From Peptococcaceae bacterium (GTDB lineage Bacteria; Bacillota; Peptococcia; DRI-13; PHAD01): a stretch of 64,000 bases of DNA. The position numbers and the translations under genes are program-made. Below are positions 21,647 through 29,420 of this stretch, one piece after another; the first letter of the stretch is position 1; each line of letters begins with the position of its first letter. The notes under the pieces were generated by a model. It was not told where the DNA came from. It made no database searches and saw only the letters and a list, made by a program, of their open reading frames with translations. Location: contig JANLFJ010000001.1 in NCBI GenBank assembly GCA_024655825.1, positions 1-64,000 on the forward strand, read 5' to 3'.

Positions 21647-21775
21647 CCCCCTCCCTGGCTTTTTGGGGTTAATACTCTCTTTTTCGCCTTAATTCTGGTT
21701 AATCGGTTTAATCGTGTTAATTTACCGGTCGTATATCTAATTTTATATTAATTTCCGACAAAAATAAATAGAAAA

Positions 21776-21805
21776 ACCGCCTCAAGGCGTTTGCTCTGAG
21801 GCGGT
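21776..21805 (-). terminator. Terminator of trpP
   Basis: A 9-bp stem ACCGCCTCA/TGAGGCGGT with a 12-nt loop and five T on the minus strand, ~50 bases past the trpP stop. The rest of 21647-21854 is AT-rich and shows no gene. Confidence 0.85.
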
Positions 21806-21854
21806 CCCCGTTTTTGAATTTGAATTATTCGCTGTCGGGTCCTCCCGGGCCAAT

Positions 21855-22439
21855 CTATTGTTCTTTAGCCGCCGGTCGGGCAATGACCCGTTGGCCAAAT
21901 GCCACCAGCGGGTAAAGCACCATTACTGCCACTATATTGGCCAGGGCTGTAGGAATTACTACCGTGTAAAACAAGACGGCAAAGGGCGCCGGCAGCCCGA
22001 CTATGAAAAGGGCGGAGCCCAGGAAAATAGTTCCGCTGACAATGGTCCCCACAAAACCAATGATACCACAGGAGAGAAATGTCCCCAGGGAGGCAGTCAT
22101 GCCCATGAATTTAACCGATGCTTTGTCAAGCAGTCTTTCCAGCGGGTTGGCGATTACAAGCGCCAGGAAATAAACGACCATTGCCGTAAGTGTTTTATCG
22201 ATGATATTGGGGAGCTGCCCGCCGGGAAATGTCGTCGATAGGGCGGCTATTATTCCGGCGCACAGCCCAGAAGCGAGGGTAACCCGAAAATTCCTGTGCA
22301 TCAGGATAATAACAAAAAGCATTCCAAGTATGGTGTCGGGCTTCATACCCGCGCCATAGCCGGGAACTATCAGGTGAAGCACATAACCAATAGCTAAAAG
22401 CAGACCAATCTGTAAGGTGTCCTTTAAACTCATTTTCAT
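21855..22439 (-). CDS. trpP: Tryptophan transporter TrpP family
   Basis: A 194-residue integral membrane protein with about five to six hydrophobic segments. The N-terminal LLAIGYVLHLIVPGYGAGMKPDTILGML region and the later TTFPGGQLPNIIDK pattern are those of TrpP (formerly YhaG), a probable tryptophan uptake protein of the ECF-like S-component fold. ATG at 22439 lies 9 bases past AGGAG. That ribosome-binding site is part of a regular GAG-triplet array, as described under the leader entry, which supports the tryptophan assignment. Confidence 0.85.
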   Translation of the reverse strand: MKMSLKDTLQIGLLLAIGYVLHLIVPGYGAGMKPDTILGMLFVIILMHRNFRVTLASGLCAGIIAALSTTFPGGQLPNIIDKTLTAMVVYFLALVIANPLERLLDKASVKFMGMTASLGTFLSCGIIGFVGTIVSGTIFLGSALFIVGLPAPFAVLFYTVVIPTALANIVAVMVLYPLVAFGQRVIARPAAKEQ

Positions 22440-22443
22440 ACCA

Positions 22444-22539
22444 CTCTTCTCCTCTCATCTCATAAAAGTTTGCTGCTTTGACATTATGCTGTCTTTTGTT
22501 TTGTACCGCTCAGCTCATCTCGTCTCTTTTTCTCATCTC
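22444..22539 (-). promoter_or_regulatory. Putative TRAP (MtrB) binding leader of trpP
   Basis: On the minus strand ten GAG triplets fall in two groups. The upstream group has six (22537-22539, 22532-22534, 22524-22526, 22519-22521, 22514-22516, 22509-22511), spaced by 2, 5, 2, 2 and 2 bases. The downstream group has four (22459-22461, 22454-22456, 22449-22451, 22444-22446), all spaced by 2 bases, and covers the AGGAG site of trpP. TRAP, when loaded with tryptophan, wraps RNA holding about 9-11 GAG/UAG triplets with 2-3-base spacers, and represses trpP translation in Bacillus. Confidence 0.75.
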
Positions 22540-22701
22540 CTTCCCTTTTGGGTTTTACAACTTTTCATTAATTATATTACGAAACAACCCATTATGACAA
22601 TTGTTTTATTGTTTTTTGATTAAAAGGAACTGGAGCCCGGCAGTCGAATATAGGTATTTAGACCTTTTCCAATTCATTTTTAAGTGCAGGAGTGTTAGGC
22701 A

Positions 22702-23805
22702 ATGAAGCTGCGTATAAAACAGCACTTGTCCAAATATCAACGGGATACTTACACCAGCCAGGACAGCCTGCGGCTGGAAAAAGGAAAGCCGTACCTGGAT
22801 TGCGCTCTTGGGACCAATCCTTATGGGTGTCCACGAATTCTTTTGGACGATCCCCCGCTCCCGGATAAAGACACGATAGTCAACTATCCCCAAGCAAATA
22901 AGGCTTTTATCAAAGAAATAATATGCTACTGGCGGGAAATAACGACCCTCAAGGAAACAAACATCCGCCTGGAAGCTGGAACTTTCGGGGCCATCGAAAG
23001 GTTAAACAAGCTTTTCGTCAATGAACAAAGTCTTGTTCTGGGATACTGCCCGCAGTTCTCGGATTACATGCAGGATGTGCTGTGCTGCGGCGGTACCTTT
23101 AAATATGTGGAACTGAAAAGAGAGGAAAACTACAGGTTTAATGCCGGTGACATTCTTTCGGCAATCGGACCTGAATATGATTTTATTTATATAGACAACC
23201 CCAATAACCCGACAGGTCAGGTTATCCCCCTCCCCGAGATAGAAAGGGTTGTTAAAAAGGCGGAAGAGCTTGGCATAGCCGTTCTCATCGACGAAGCTTA
23301 CGGCGATTTTATGGACAAAGGCAACTCCGCAATAGCCCTGGCAACTGTCTATCAGAATCTTTTTGTAGCCCGTTCTTTTACCAAAGGATTTGGTCTGGCT
23401 GGTTTGAGAGTGGGGTATGTGGTGATGTCGGAGCAGCTTGAACCCTTATTCTCCAAGGTGGCCCATCCCTTTCCGGTGAACGCCCCGGCTCAAACCTATG
23501 CCCGGTTAGCTCTTCAAGACAGTGGTTTTCTTGATTACTGCAAAACAAAGTTCAGGGCATGCAAAAACTCAATCATGGCCTCTTGTTCCAGATTATGGAT
23601 TCCGGAAACCGAGCCGGCCACCCCGATCATGACCCTTATTCATCCCAATCCCGAAATTGACCTGTTTGCAGAATTTTTGAACAGGTATGTAATCACCACT
23701 CCGGGCTATCATTTCCCAGGCCTTGGTAAGAACAGTGTGCGATTGCGAATACCGAAAGAGCAGGAACAAATCACGAGCATCGTTCAGCAAATTGACGCTC
23801 TATAA
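22702..23805 (+). CDS. PLP-dependent class I/II aminotransferase
   Basis: A 367-residue fold-type I aminotransferase resembling histidinol-phosphate aminotransferase or threonine-phosphate decarboxylase relatives. IDNPNNPTGQVIPLPEI carries the PLP-contacting Asn-Pro region, LIDEAYGDF the Asp/Tyr, and SFTKGFGLAGLRVGY the Schiff-base lysine and phosphate-binding residues. RLRIP near the end holds the substrate-carboxylate arginine. AGGAG precedes ATG 22702. It is divergent from trpP and stands alone; its amino donor and product are not evident. Confidence 0.82.
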   Translation: MKLRIKQHLSKYQRDTYTSQDSLRLEKGKPYLDCALGTNPYGCPRILLDDPPLPDKDTIVNYPQANKAFIKEIICYWREITTLKETNIRLEAGTFGAIERLNKLFVNEQSLVLGYCPQFSDYMQDVLCCGGTFKYVELKREENYRFNAGDILSAIGPEYDFIYIDNPNNPTGQVIPLPEIERVVKKAEELGIAVLIDEAYGDFMDKGNSAIALATVYQNLFVARSFTKGFGLAGLRVGYVVMSEQLEPLFSKVAHPFPVNAPAQTYARLALQDSGFLDYCKTKFRACKNSIMASCSRLWIPETEPATPIMTLIHPNPEIDLFAEFLNRYVITTPGYHFPGLGKNSVRLRIPKEQEQITSIVQQIDAL

Positions 23806-23837
23806 CCCGGGATTTACAACCAGTTAAACACCAAAAA

Positions 23838-23861
23838 GTTTCAAGGAAAACTCCCTGAAAC
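23838..23861 (-). terminator. Probable terminator of the ParM-like gene
   Basis: Minus strand GTTTCAGGGA/TCCTTGAAAC pairs over about 10 bp (one G-T) with a 4-nt loop and is followed by TTTTTGG. It lies ~85 bases past the stop of the actin-like gene. Confidence 0.6.
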
Positions 23862-23944
23862 CATAAACATCCTTGGCAAACAAGGAAAGGGTATGTAATA
23901 CTGGCGCTTGCCGGCAGAGGACGGCCGGAAGTTTCTTGCCTATT

Positions 23945-25006
23945 TTACTTTTCTGCGGAGGCCGCCTTGGCAGAATCATTTACTGTACCAGGCGTGCTAA
24001 AGGCTTTTTTCTTAAAAAGGTTGTTGGCCAACTTGAGGTAGCCGTGGACATTGGCGAATTGGGGATTCTTGGCCAGGGTCGCCTGCGGAAATTTGGGCAA
24101 GAAGTATTCTGAAATCGCTTTTCCTCCGCCGCCGGTCAGCAGAATAATGTCCAACTGTCTTTTATCCCAGATAGAATTTACCTCTGTGGCAATTTTTTCC
24201 GCCAGCTGTCTGAAGGCTTCTTTGTTGATATCGCTGATGTCTTTAGGAACACCTTCAATTCGCAGGGTGTCAGTCTCCAATATTTTAAGCTCATACATTG
24301 CCCTTTCCACTTTAAATTTTTCTTTTATCTTATCCGCAATCATGCCATAGGCGGTACTCATAGCTATTTCGCAGGAAATACTTTGTTTTCCAACAAACTC
24401 AAGGTCGTCGGCAAATGCTAAATCTGTTGTTTTATATCCCACATCCACTATGCCGATTTTTAAATGCGACAAATCATTTTCTAAAATTGTTCCATCCTGA
24501 TCCAACCGGCGGTCATAGAGTGTGCCAAAGGGCTGCGGAATCAGCTGTATTTTTTCAATGGTGATATTTAATGGAACATCTTCGTTAAAACCGCCAAAAC
24601 GGACGGCATGGTTCCCCTGCATAAGACGGGACCAGTCATCCTTATAAAGTTGGTAATAATCTACCGGCAGTCCGGCAACGACATTGAATTTTTGTTCGCC
24701 CTTATCCATGAAAAGCGCCAGGCTGGTAAGAAGCAGAACTTTCGCATTTATGTCTTCCAACCTGTTTCTACCAAGTGAACGGGAAACAATAGGGCTTTGC
24801 CGGATGGCCAGATCTCCGACAAAAAACTTCTTGTTATCCACAGTCACAACCAAGTTGTCGGTGATGTTTTTGGGATTGAGCAAAAGTGAATTGAATTTCA
24901 AGTCTGTACCCAAGCCAACAGTGCTCGGAAAGATATGTTCTTTTGTACCGTCCGTAACTTTGACATAACCGTAACCGAGATCAACTCCAATTTGCTTGTA
25001 GAACAA
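23945..25006 (-). CDS. ParM/StbA-like actin-family ATPase, chromosomal orphan
   Basis: A 353-residue actin-like protein. Phosphate-1 motif IGVDLGYGYVKV (residues 6-17), the connect and phosphate-2 region IGIVDVGYKTTDLAF (about 187-201) and the adenosine motif ILLTGGGGKAISEYF (about 286-300) are visible. Such proteins polymerise to separate plasmids or to move other cargo. No ParR-like partner gene lies beside it, so its role here is unclear. The start is TTG 25006 after AGGGGGTAGG. A possible control or centromere-like site is the AT-rich inverted repeat ATAATTA/TAATTAT at about 25132-25153. Confidence 0.82.
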   Translation of the reverse strand: MFYKQIGVDLGYGYVKVTDGTKEHIFPSTVGLGTDLKFNSLLLNPKNITDNLVVTVDNKKFFVGDLAIRQSPIVSRSLGRNRLEDINAKVLLLTSLALFMDKGEQKFNVVAGLPVDYYQLYKDDWSRLMQGNHAVRFGGFNEDVPLNITIEKIQLIPQPFGTLYDRRLDQDGTILENDLSHLKIGIVDVGYKTTDLAFADDLEFVGKQSISCEIAMSTAYGMIADKIKEKFKVERAMYELKILETDTLRIEGVPKDISDINKEAFRQLAEKIATEVNSIWDKRQLDIILLTGGGGKAISEYFLPKFPQATLAKNPQFANVHGYLKLANNLFKKKAFSTPGTVNDSAKAASAEK

Positions 25007-25364
25007 TCTAACCTACCCCCTTCTTGTTTTAATTTAATATTCTCAGGACCCATCCGTGTTGTGCTGCAGTAAAACCTGTCGCCAGATGTCACCAAGCCAC
25101 CTCCATTCTTCTATACATCTATCCAAGCGGGATAATTATTGAATACTAATTATCTCAATGCCTCTTTTCATTATCGCATAATAATATATTACTATATTCC
25201 CGGTTTTTTTACCAATTCCTTCTGTTTATTGGCGAATAAAAATAGGCAAAACAGCAAAAGAATTCCCGCTTCTCCTCAGCCACCGCTTATCATCCTTGCT
25301 CCATTATTGCATTGTATGAAGGTGTAGAGTCAGGGTAAAACAGGCAATTGGAACCCGCAAAAAA
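25007..25364. other. AT-rich intergenic stretch, no gene seen
   Basis: About 360 bases upstream of the actin-like gene. It holds the ATAATTA-N8-TAATTAT inverted repeat near 25132-25153 and AT-rich patches that could include a minus-strand promoter. Short frames here lack ribosome-binding sites and coding character, so I call none. Confidence 0.5.
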
Positions 25365-25390
25365 GCTCCGGGGTAAATTCACCCCGGAGC
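25365..25390 (-). terminator. Terminator of the interrupted tRNA-Ser gene
   Basis: A 10-bp perfect stem GCTCCGGGGT/ACCCCGGAGC with a 6-nt loop and six T on the minus strand, 13 bases beyond the CCA of the tRNA 3' half. It is probably the original terminator of that tRNA. Confidence 0.85.
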
Positions 25391-25403
25391 CGTTTATGTC
25401 TCA

Positions 25404-25454
25404 TGGCGGAGAGAGTGGGATTCGAACCCACGGACGGTTTCACCCGAGTTCGAC
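25404..25454 (-). pseudogene. 3' half of a broken tRNA-Ser
   Basis: Minus strand 3' part of a class II tRNA: part of the variable arm (CGGGTGAAACCG), T arm (GTGGGTTCGAATCCCAC), acceptor 3' strand TCTCTCC, discriminator G and CCA. Upstream of it (higher coordinates) the sequence becomes unrelated to any tRNA. Its acceptor strand fits the 5' half found at 29421-29464 with a single mismatch, suggesting both were one gene interrupted by 25455-29420. Confidence 0.75.
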
Positions 25455-25529
25455 AGTACATAGGTAAAACAAAGGCGCAACTGCTTGTTGCGCAAGGCTT
25501 CCGGAGAACGTCATTTTGGGCGCGTGTTA

Positions 25530-26772
25530 CTAGGGACCTGCCTTCTTATTGGGTATTACCGCAAAGAATACCGGGGGTTCCGGCACGCCAAGGGCTTTAA
25601 AGACTTGCTTCTGCTGAACTGTCGTTTCTGTCCGCTGCAGCACCTTACCGTCAGGTCCTACAAACTCTCCCAAGTGCATCCGCTCCAGTATTTTTCTTAA
25701 GCTTCGCGCAGTTGTTTGTAGCCCAGGGCCACGTCTTCCGCCGAGAGGGTGTCGTCAGAGGTTCTTAACAGGTACTTGCCGTCCAGTTTTTCTTCCGCTT
25801 TTACCTTGGCCTTGTTGATGTAAGGTTGCCCTTTTTTGTCGGTTTTCAGGTACTTACCGTATGTCTTATGGGCGATCAGTTCGCAGCAGGCTTTGGTATG
25901 GGGTTCGCCTTGCAAATCACCGATGGCTGCCAGTTCTTCTCTGAGCTTTGCCAGTGTGTTTTCCCGCTGAGCCTTGTCTTTTGCAGCCTCTTGGGGGTTG
26001 CGTACCAGGATGTATCTGACGCGCTTTCCACCGTCGCCGACGATGATCTCTTTTACTTCCAGGTTGTCCTTGATGGTCTTGTATCTCCCGGCACGGTTAA
26101 GGGCTTCTTCCACGCTTTCCTTGCCGTTGCGCATCTTTTCTCCGGCAATGTAGTGCCAGCCCCCGCGCTGCAGGTACTTGAGGTTCTCTTCCGAGGAGAA
26201 GCCCCGGTCCACTACGGTGATCACCCGACCCAGTTTCCAGCCCATGAGGTCTGTTTTAACCTCTTCCACCACCGACATGTCGGATGTATTGCCGGGCCAT
26301 ACCCAGCACCTGACGGGAATCCCCTCCCGGGTGACGGCTAAACCTATCACTACCTGGGGAAGGTCCGGCCGATGGTCTTTAGTGTGACCTTTTTGGCGCA
26401 GGTATTTCTTTTGATTTTCCGGGTCATCCTCGTCGGTTTCAAAATAGGTGGAGGTGGTATCGAAATAGAGAAGGTCCACTTCCAGGTTCAAGAGATTGGC
26501 AACAGAAAAGAATACCTCTTCTTGCAGTTGTTCTGAAGCCTCCAGTAAAAAGTCCATGGCCCGGTAAAGATTTTGGACCGGCACTTCGGGCAATTCGGGG
26601 ATATGGACATCCTCTCGCACCCAATCTTCGCATGCCAGCTTGCTGGCGGGGTTTAGCGCCCGATTAGCCACCATGGCAAAAATGGCCCGTTCTACAGGCA
26701 CTTGGTACTTGCGTTTTACCAGCATTCGTTCCAAGGCACTCCGTATCCCTATTTCATTCCAGAGGAGGATTT
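25530..26772 (-). pseudogene. IS1634-family transposase relic
   Basis: The main open part (25697-26734) encodes a DDE transposase middle region: LDLLYFDTTSTYFE-like first Asp segment (VDLLYFDTTSTYFE), VVDRGFSSEEN second Asp segment, and KYLLRTSD with LSAEDVALGYKQL near the catalytic Glu region. It lacks the N-terminus, since the frame meets a stop at the integrase junction. After GYKQL it goes out of frame, and the family C-terminus reappears in another frame at about 25530-25690 (ILERMHLGEFVGPDGKVLQRTE ... ALGVPEPP). About 100 residues, including the likely catalytic Glu, are missing. It is therefore inactive. A GCGCAAC/GTTGCGC hairpin at 25475-25493 may be its terminator. Confidence 0.82.
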
Positions 26773-26775
26773 TAT

Positions 26776-27936
26776 ATGGTCACAGGGAGCCTGCAGGAGC
26801 GCAACGGCAAATATACCGCCGTACTCAACCTATATGAAAACGGCAGAAGAAAGCAAAAATCCATTGCGCTTGGCATCCCGGTCAAGGGTAAGAAACGCAA
26901 GGCGCTGGAGATGCTGGAGGAATTGAAACGCCTGTACAGCAGCCAGGGGATAAAGGATTTGCAGATACTGTTTGCCGATTTTCTGAAGGATTGGCTGAAA
27001 ATCACAGCGCCCACTATCGAACGGACGACGTATCAAAGTTATGAAAGCATGATTGATGCGAGGCTGGACGGCTTCTTCCGCATGCTGGGCGTGACGCTGG
27101 CACAGGTGGAACCGTCACATATCCGTGCACTGCACGATTCAATTTTCAAGGACGGCTGCAATGCCAATACGGTCATTCACTATCATGCCATCGTCAGGAA
27201 AGCGCTGCAATACGCTGTGAAAAACGAGCTAATTCCGAAAAATCCGGCTGACATGGTGGACCGCCCGAAGATTGGGAAGTACGTTGCGGAGTATTACAAT
27301 GAGGACGAGTTGGCGGCACTCTTTGAAGCGACACAGAGGGATTCCATAGCGGTGGTCATCCAGCTTGCCGCCTATTACGGCCTGCGGCACAGCGAGGTAC
27401 TGGGTATTCGCTGGAGTGCCATTGATTTTCAACGAGGCACCATCTCCATAAACCATAAAGTAACAGAAGGCAAAGCCGAGGGACAAAAGGTGATTTACAC
27501 AGAGGACAAGCTGAAAACAAAATCCAGCTTCCGCACGCTGCCGCTGATTCCGGAGGTGCGGGCGCTTCTTTTGCAGACAAAAGAGAGGCAGGAGTATCAC
27601 CGAAGGTTGTTTAAGAAAAGCTATGATAATACCTACACCGACTATGTCTGCGTAGACGAAATGGGCAAGCTTTTTTGCCCTAATTACATTACCGATCATT
27701 TCGGGTATCTTTTGAAGCGGTATCAATTCAGAAAAATCCGCTTTCATGATTTGCGCCACTCCTGCGCCAGTTTGCTTTTAGCGCATGGCATCCCCATGAA
27801 ATCTATTCAGGAGTGGCTTGGCCATTCCACTTTCGCAACCACGGCGGATACCTATTCGCACCTGGATTTCAGCATTAAAGAACTGCCCGGAAAAGCTTTC
27901 ATTGGAGCAGTTCCGGGCAGTAGCACATATCAGTAA
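26776..27936 (+). CDS. Tyrosine recombinase (Tn916-like integrase)
   Basis: A 386-residue site-specific recombinase. It has an N-terminal arm-binding region (GSLQERNGKYTAVLNL), a SAM-like core-binding region (FADFLKDWLKITAPTIERTTYQSY) and a catalytic domain with R in YGLRHSEVLGIRW, HDLRHSCASLL, LGHSTFATTADTY, giving the R-K-H-R-H-Y set. Its AGAGGAGG ribosome site lies in DNA that also encodes the transposase relic on the other strand, so the junction is close to the start codon. The last ~16 residues read through the start of the next gene out of frame, suggesting a deletion truncated the natural C-terminus. Confidence 0.88.
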   Translation: MVTGSLQERNGKYTAVLNLYENGRRKQKSIALGIPVKGKKRKALEMLEELKRLYSSQGIKDLQILFADFLKDWLKITAPTIERTTYQSYESMIDARLDGFFRMLGVTLAQVEPSHIRALHDSIFKDGCNANTVIHYHAIVRKALQYAVKNELIPKNPADMVDRPKIGKYVAEYYNEDELAALFEATQRDSIAVVIQLAAYYGLRHSEVLGIRWSAIDFQRGTISINHKVTEGKAEGQKVIYTEDKLKTKSSFRTLPLIPEVRALLLQTKERQEYHRRLFKKSYDNTYTDYVCVDEMGKLFCPNYITDHFGYLLKRYQFRKIRFHDLRHSCASLLLAHGIPMKSIQEWLGHSTFATTADTYSHLDFSIKELPGKAFIGAVPGSSTYQ

Positions 27937-28450
27937 ACGGAAGGCAAAATGGCTGCTTGAAAACGGCGTCATCCCTTGCGAGGATTCGGGCAAGCAGACA
28001 CGCCGTTTTCAGATACGGCGCAGCGAAGTTGCCGACTTCCTTCGGAGGCAGGATACAGGAGAGTTAAACAGCATCATTCCTGTAGGTGCTTTCAATAGTA
28101 ACAATACGCTGCATAATATTTCGTTGCCGAACACAGAGCCGGAGGAGCTTCTTTCTTTTCTAACAGATGAATGGGCGGACGAGCCGGATATGCTGACCAC
28201 GAAGCAGGCCGCAGACCTTACAGGATATAACGATACCACCATCAACAACTGTGTGGTGAATGGAAAAATACAAGCTGTAAATTATTACGGTAAAAATCTT
28301 ATCTCAAAGGAATCGCTGGCGGAGTATTTAGCCAGTCCCGAAGGGCAGCATATCGCCCGACCATCACAGAGGCATCGGGATATGATTGAAGCTTATATGG
28401 GCAGAGAACAAAACAGTGGTATGGTGTTTGGTTCAATGACGCTGTACTAA
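27818..28450 (+). CDS. Helix-turn-helix (excisionase-like) protein, start uncertain
   Basis: From LSLEQFRAVAHISKRKAKWLLENG onward (about residue 27) it resembles HTH proteins found next to integrases of Clostridial conjugative elements. A second HTH of the excisionase type is LTTKQAADLTGYNDTTINN with NLISKESLAEYLAS after it. The upstream 26 residues from ATG 27818 lie inside the integrase gene and are probably not native. TTG at about 27890 (LEQF) or the ATG 27818 could start translation. The overlap looks like the product of a deletion that fused the integrase 3' end to this gene. Confidence 0.65.
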   Translation: MAIPLSQPRRIPIRTWISALKNCPEKLSLEQFRAVAHISKRKAKWLLENGVIPCEDSGKQTRRFQIRRSEVADFLRRQDTGELNSIIPVGAFNSNNTLHNISLPNTEPEELLSFLTDEWADEPDMLTTKQAADLTGYNDTTINNCVVNGKIQAVNYYGKNLISKESLAEYLASPEGQHIARPSQRHRDMIEAYMGREQNSGMVFGSMTLY

Positions 28451-28464
28451 TCTTAATGCTACGT

Positions 28465-28812
28465 TCAAGCACCCAATATCTTTTTGCAGTAAGCCTTCAG
28501 CACCGGAATATCAGTCGTTATAGTGTCCCACACATCAGGAATGCTGATGCTTCCGTAAGCGTGTGCGGCAACATTGCGCATCCCCTTTATGCTTCTCCAC
28601 GGGACATCAGGATGAGCCGCTGTAAACTCTGGTGACAGGCGGCCGGCCAGCTCTCCAATCTGAAGGATGCACATGGTGGCAGCATTGCGGTAAATCTTAT
28701 CCGTTTCAAAGCTTTCAAAGGTATCGCCAAAACGTGTAACAGTCTGCTCGATCTCAGTGCAGTATGCAAGGATATGCTTTATGATGCCCAAATCCTTCTT
28801 AGCTTTATCCAT
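28465..28812 (-). CDS. hepT: HepT-like HEPN toxin (DUF86)
   Basis: A 115-residue HEPN-domain protein with the catalytic RNase motif RNVAAHAY (R-x4-H-x-Y) near residue 79. ILQIGELAGRLSPEF is the usual central helix. It is the toxin partner of the MntA-like nucleotidyltransferase encoded just upstream, whose gene overlaps this one by 8 bases. In characterised pairs the antitoxin adenylylates the Tyr of this motif. ATG 28812 with a GAGGAGGTG site is preferred over a longer frame to 28857. Confidence 0.87.
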   Translation of the reverse strand: MDKAKKDLGIIKHILAYCTEIEQTVTRFGDTFESFETDKIYRNAATMCILQIGELAGRLSPEFTAAHPDVPWRSIKGMRNVAAHAYGSISIPDVWDTITTDIPVLKAYCKKILGA

Positions 28813-29101
28813 AAATCTGCACCTCCTCGGATGCGATTTCCTTCCTGAAAGCTTCATCCAGACTGTCGGTGGTGAGCAAATCTACAGGTACGCCGAAGGC
28901 TTCTTCGAGATCAGCATACAGCCCGCCGAGGGCAAACAGTCCACGGATGCGCCCTTTGTCAATGCGAAAATCCAAATCGCTGCCCGGTTTGGCATCCCCT
29001 CTGGCGTAAGAGCCAAAAAGGAACATCCGCTCCACGCCGTGGCGCTTTGCAATTTCACCGGCGATGTTTTTGATTTCATCAACAGTATAAATTCTTTCCA
29101 T
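28805..29101 (-). CDS. mntA: MntA-like minimal nucleotidyltransferase antitoxin
   Basis: A 98-residue minimal nucleotidyltransferase. FGSYARGDAKPGSDLDFRID holds the GS-x10-DxD motif (about residues 30-44) that binds the nucleotide and metal ions. It probably adenylylates and silences the HepT toxin. ATG 29101 follows an AAGGGAAACATTC stretch with a weak ribosome site. The pair is located 80 bases from an intact tRNA-Ser, inside the mobile region. Confidence 0.87.
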   Translation of the reverse strand: MERIYTVDEIKNIAGEIAKRHGVERMFLFGSYARGDAKPGSDLDFRIDKGRIRGLFALGGLYADLEEAFGVPVDLLTTDSLDEAFRKEIASEEVQIYG

Positions 29102-29129
29102 GAATGTTTCCCTTCTTTATGGTTAGTAA

Positions 29130-29156
29130 AAGGGCCTGTCGAAACGACAGGCCTTT
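29130..29156 (-). terminator. Terminator of tRNA-Ser(CGA)
   Basis: Minus strand stem AAAGGCCTGTCG/CGACAGGCCCTTTT with one unpaired base and a TTT loop, followed by T residues. A second small GGGGC/GCCCC hairpin lies between it and the tRNA (29162-29174). Confidence 0.75.
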
Positions 29157-29182
29157 AATTAGGGGCAAGGCCCCGTAGATTC

Positions 29183-29271
29183 TGGCGGAGGGGGCGGGAT
29201 TCGAACCCGCGTGCGATTGCTCGCAAACTGATTTCGAGTCAGCCCCGTTATGACCGCTTCGATACCCCTCC
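29183..29271 (-). tRNA. tRNA-Ser (anticodon CGA), intact
   Basis: Class II tRNA of 89 nt. Acceptor GGAGGGG/CCCCTCC, anticodon loop ACTCGAAA read as CGA (UCG codons), variable-arm stem with TTGCGAGCAATCGC, T loop GGTTCGAATCC, encoded CCA. It lies within the region that interrupts another tRNA-Ser(CGA), and probably compensates for that loss. Confidence 0.95.
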
Positions 29272-29420
29272 GTATATAGTTTAACCGCCGGAGCGGAAAA
29301 ACGCTTTTTAGAAAACTGTGAGCATAGTGTTAGCATTTGCGAAAAATTTTCATTTATCAGGCGCTCACAAAGCCTGATTTCATGCGGATTTGTGTCGAGC
29401 GGGCAGGCATTTGACCGATT
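29272..29420. other. Intergenic stretch between intact tRNA and tRNA 5' fragment
   Basis: No gene or clear regulatory element. An AT-rich segment (29300-29370) may include the promoter for the intact tRNA, but I see no convincing -35/-10 pair. Confidence 0.4.

Noticed and set aside
25403-25600. 65-codon frame beginning MAERVGFEPTDG
   Set aside because: It reads through the antisense of a tRNA-Ser fragment, a well-known source of false proteins, and then the transposase relic.
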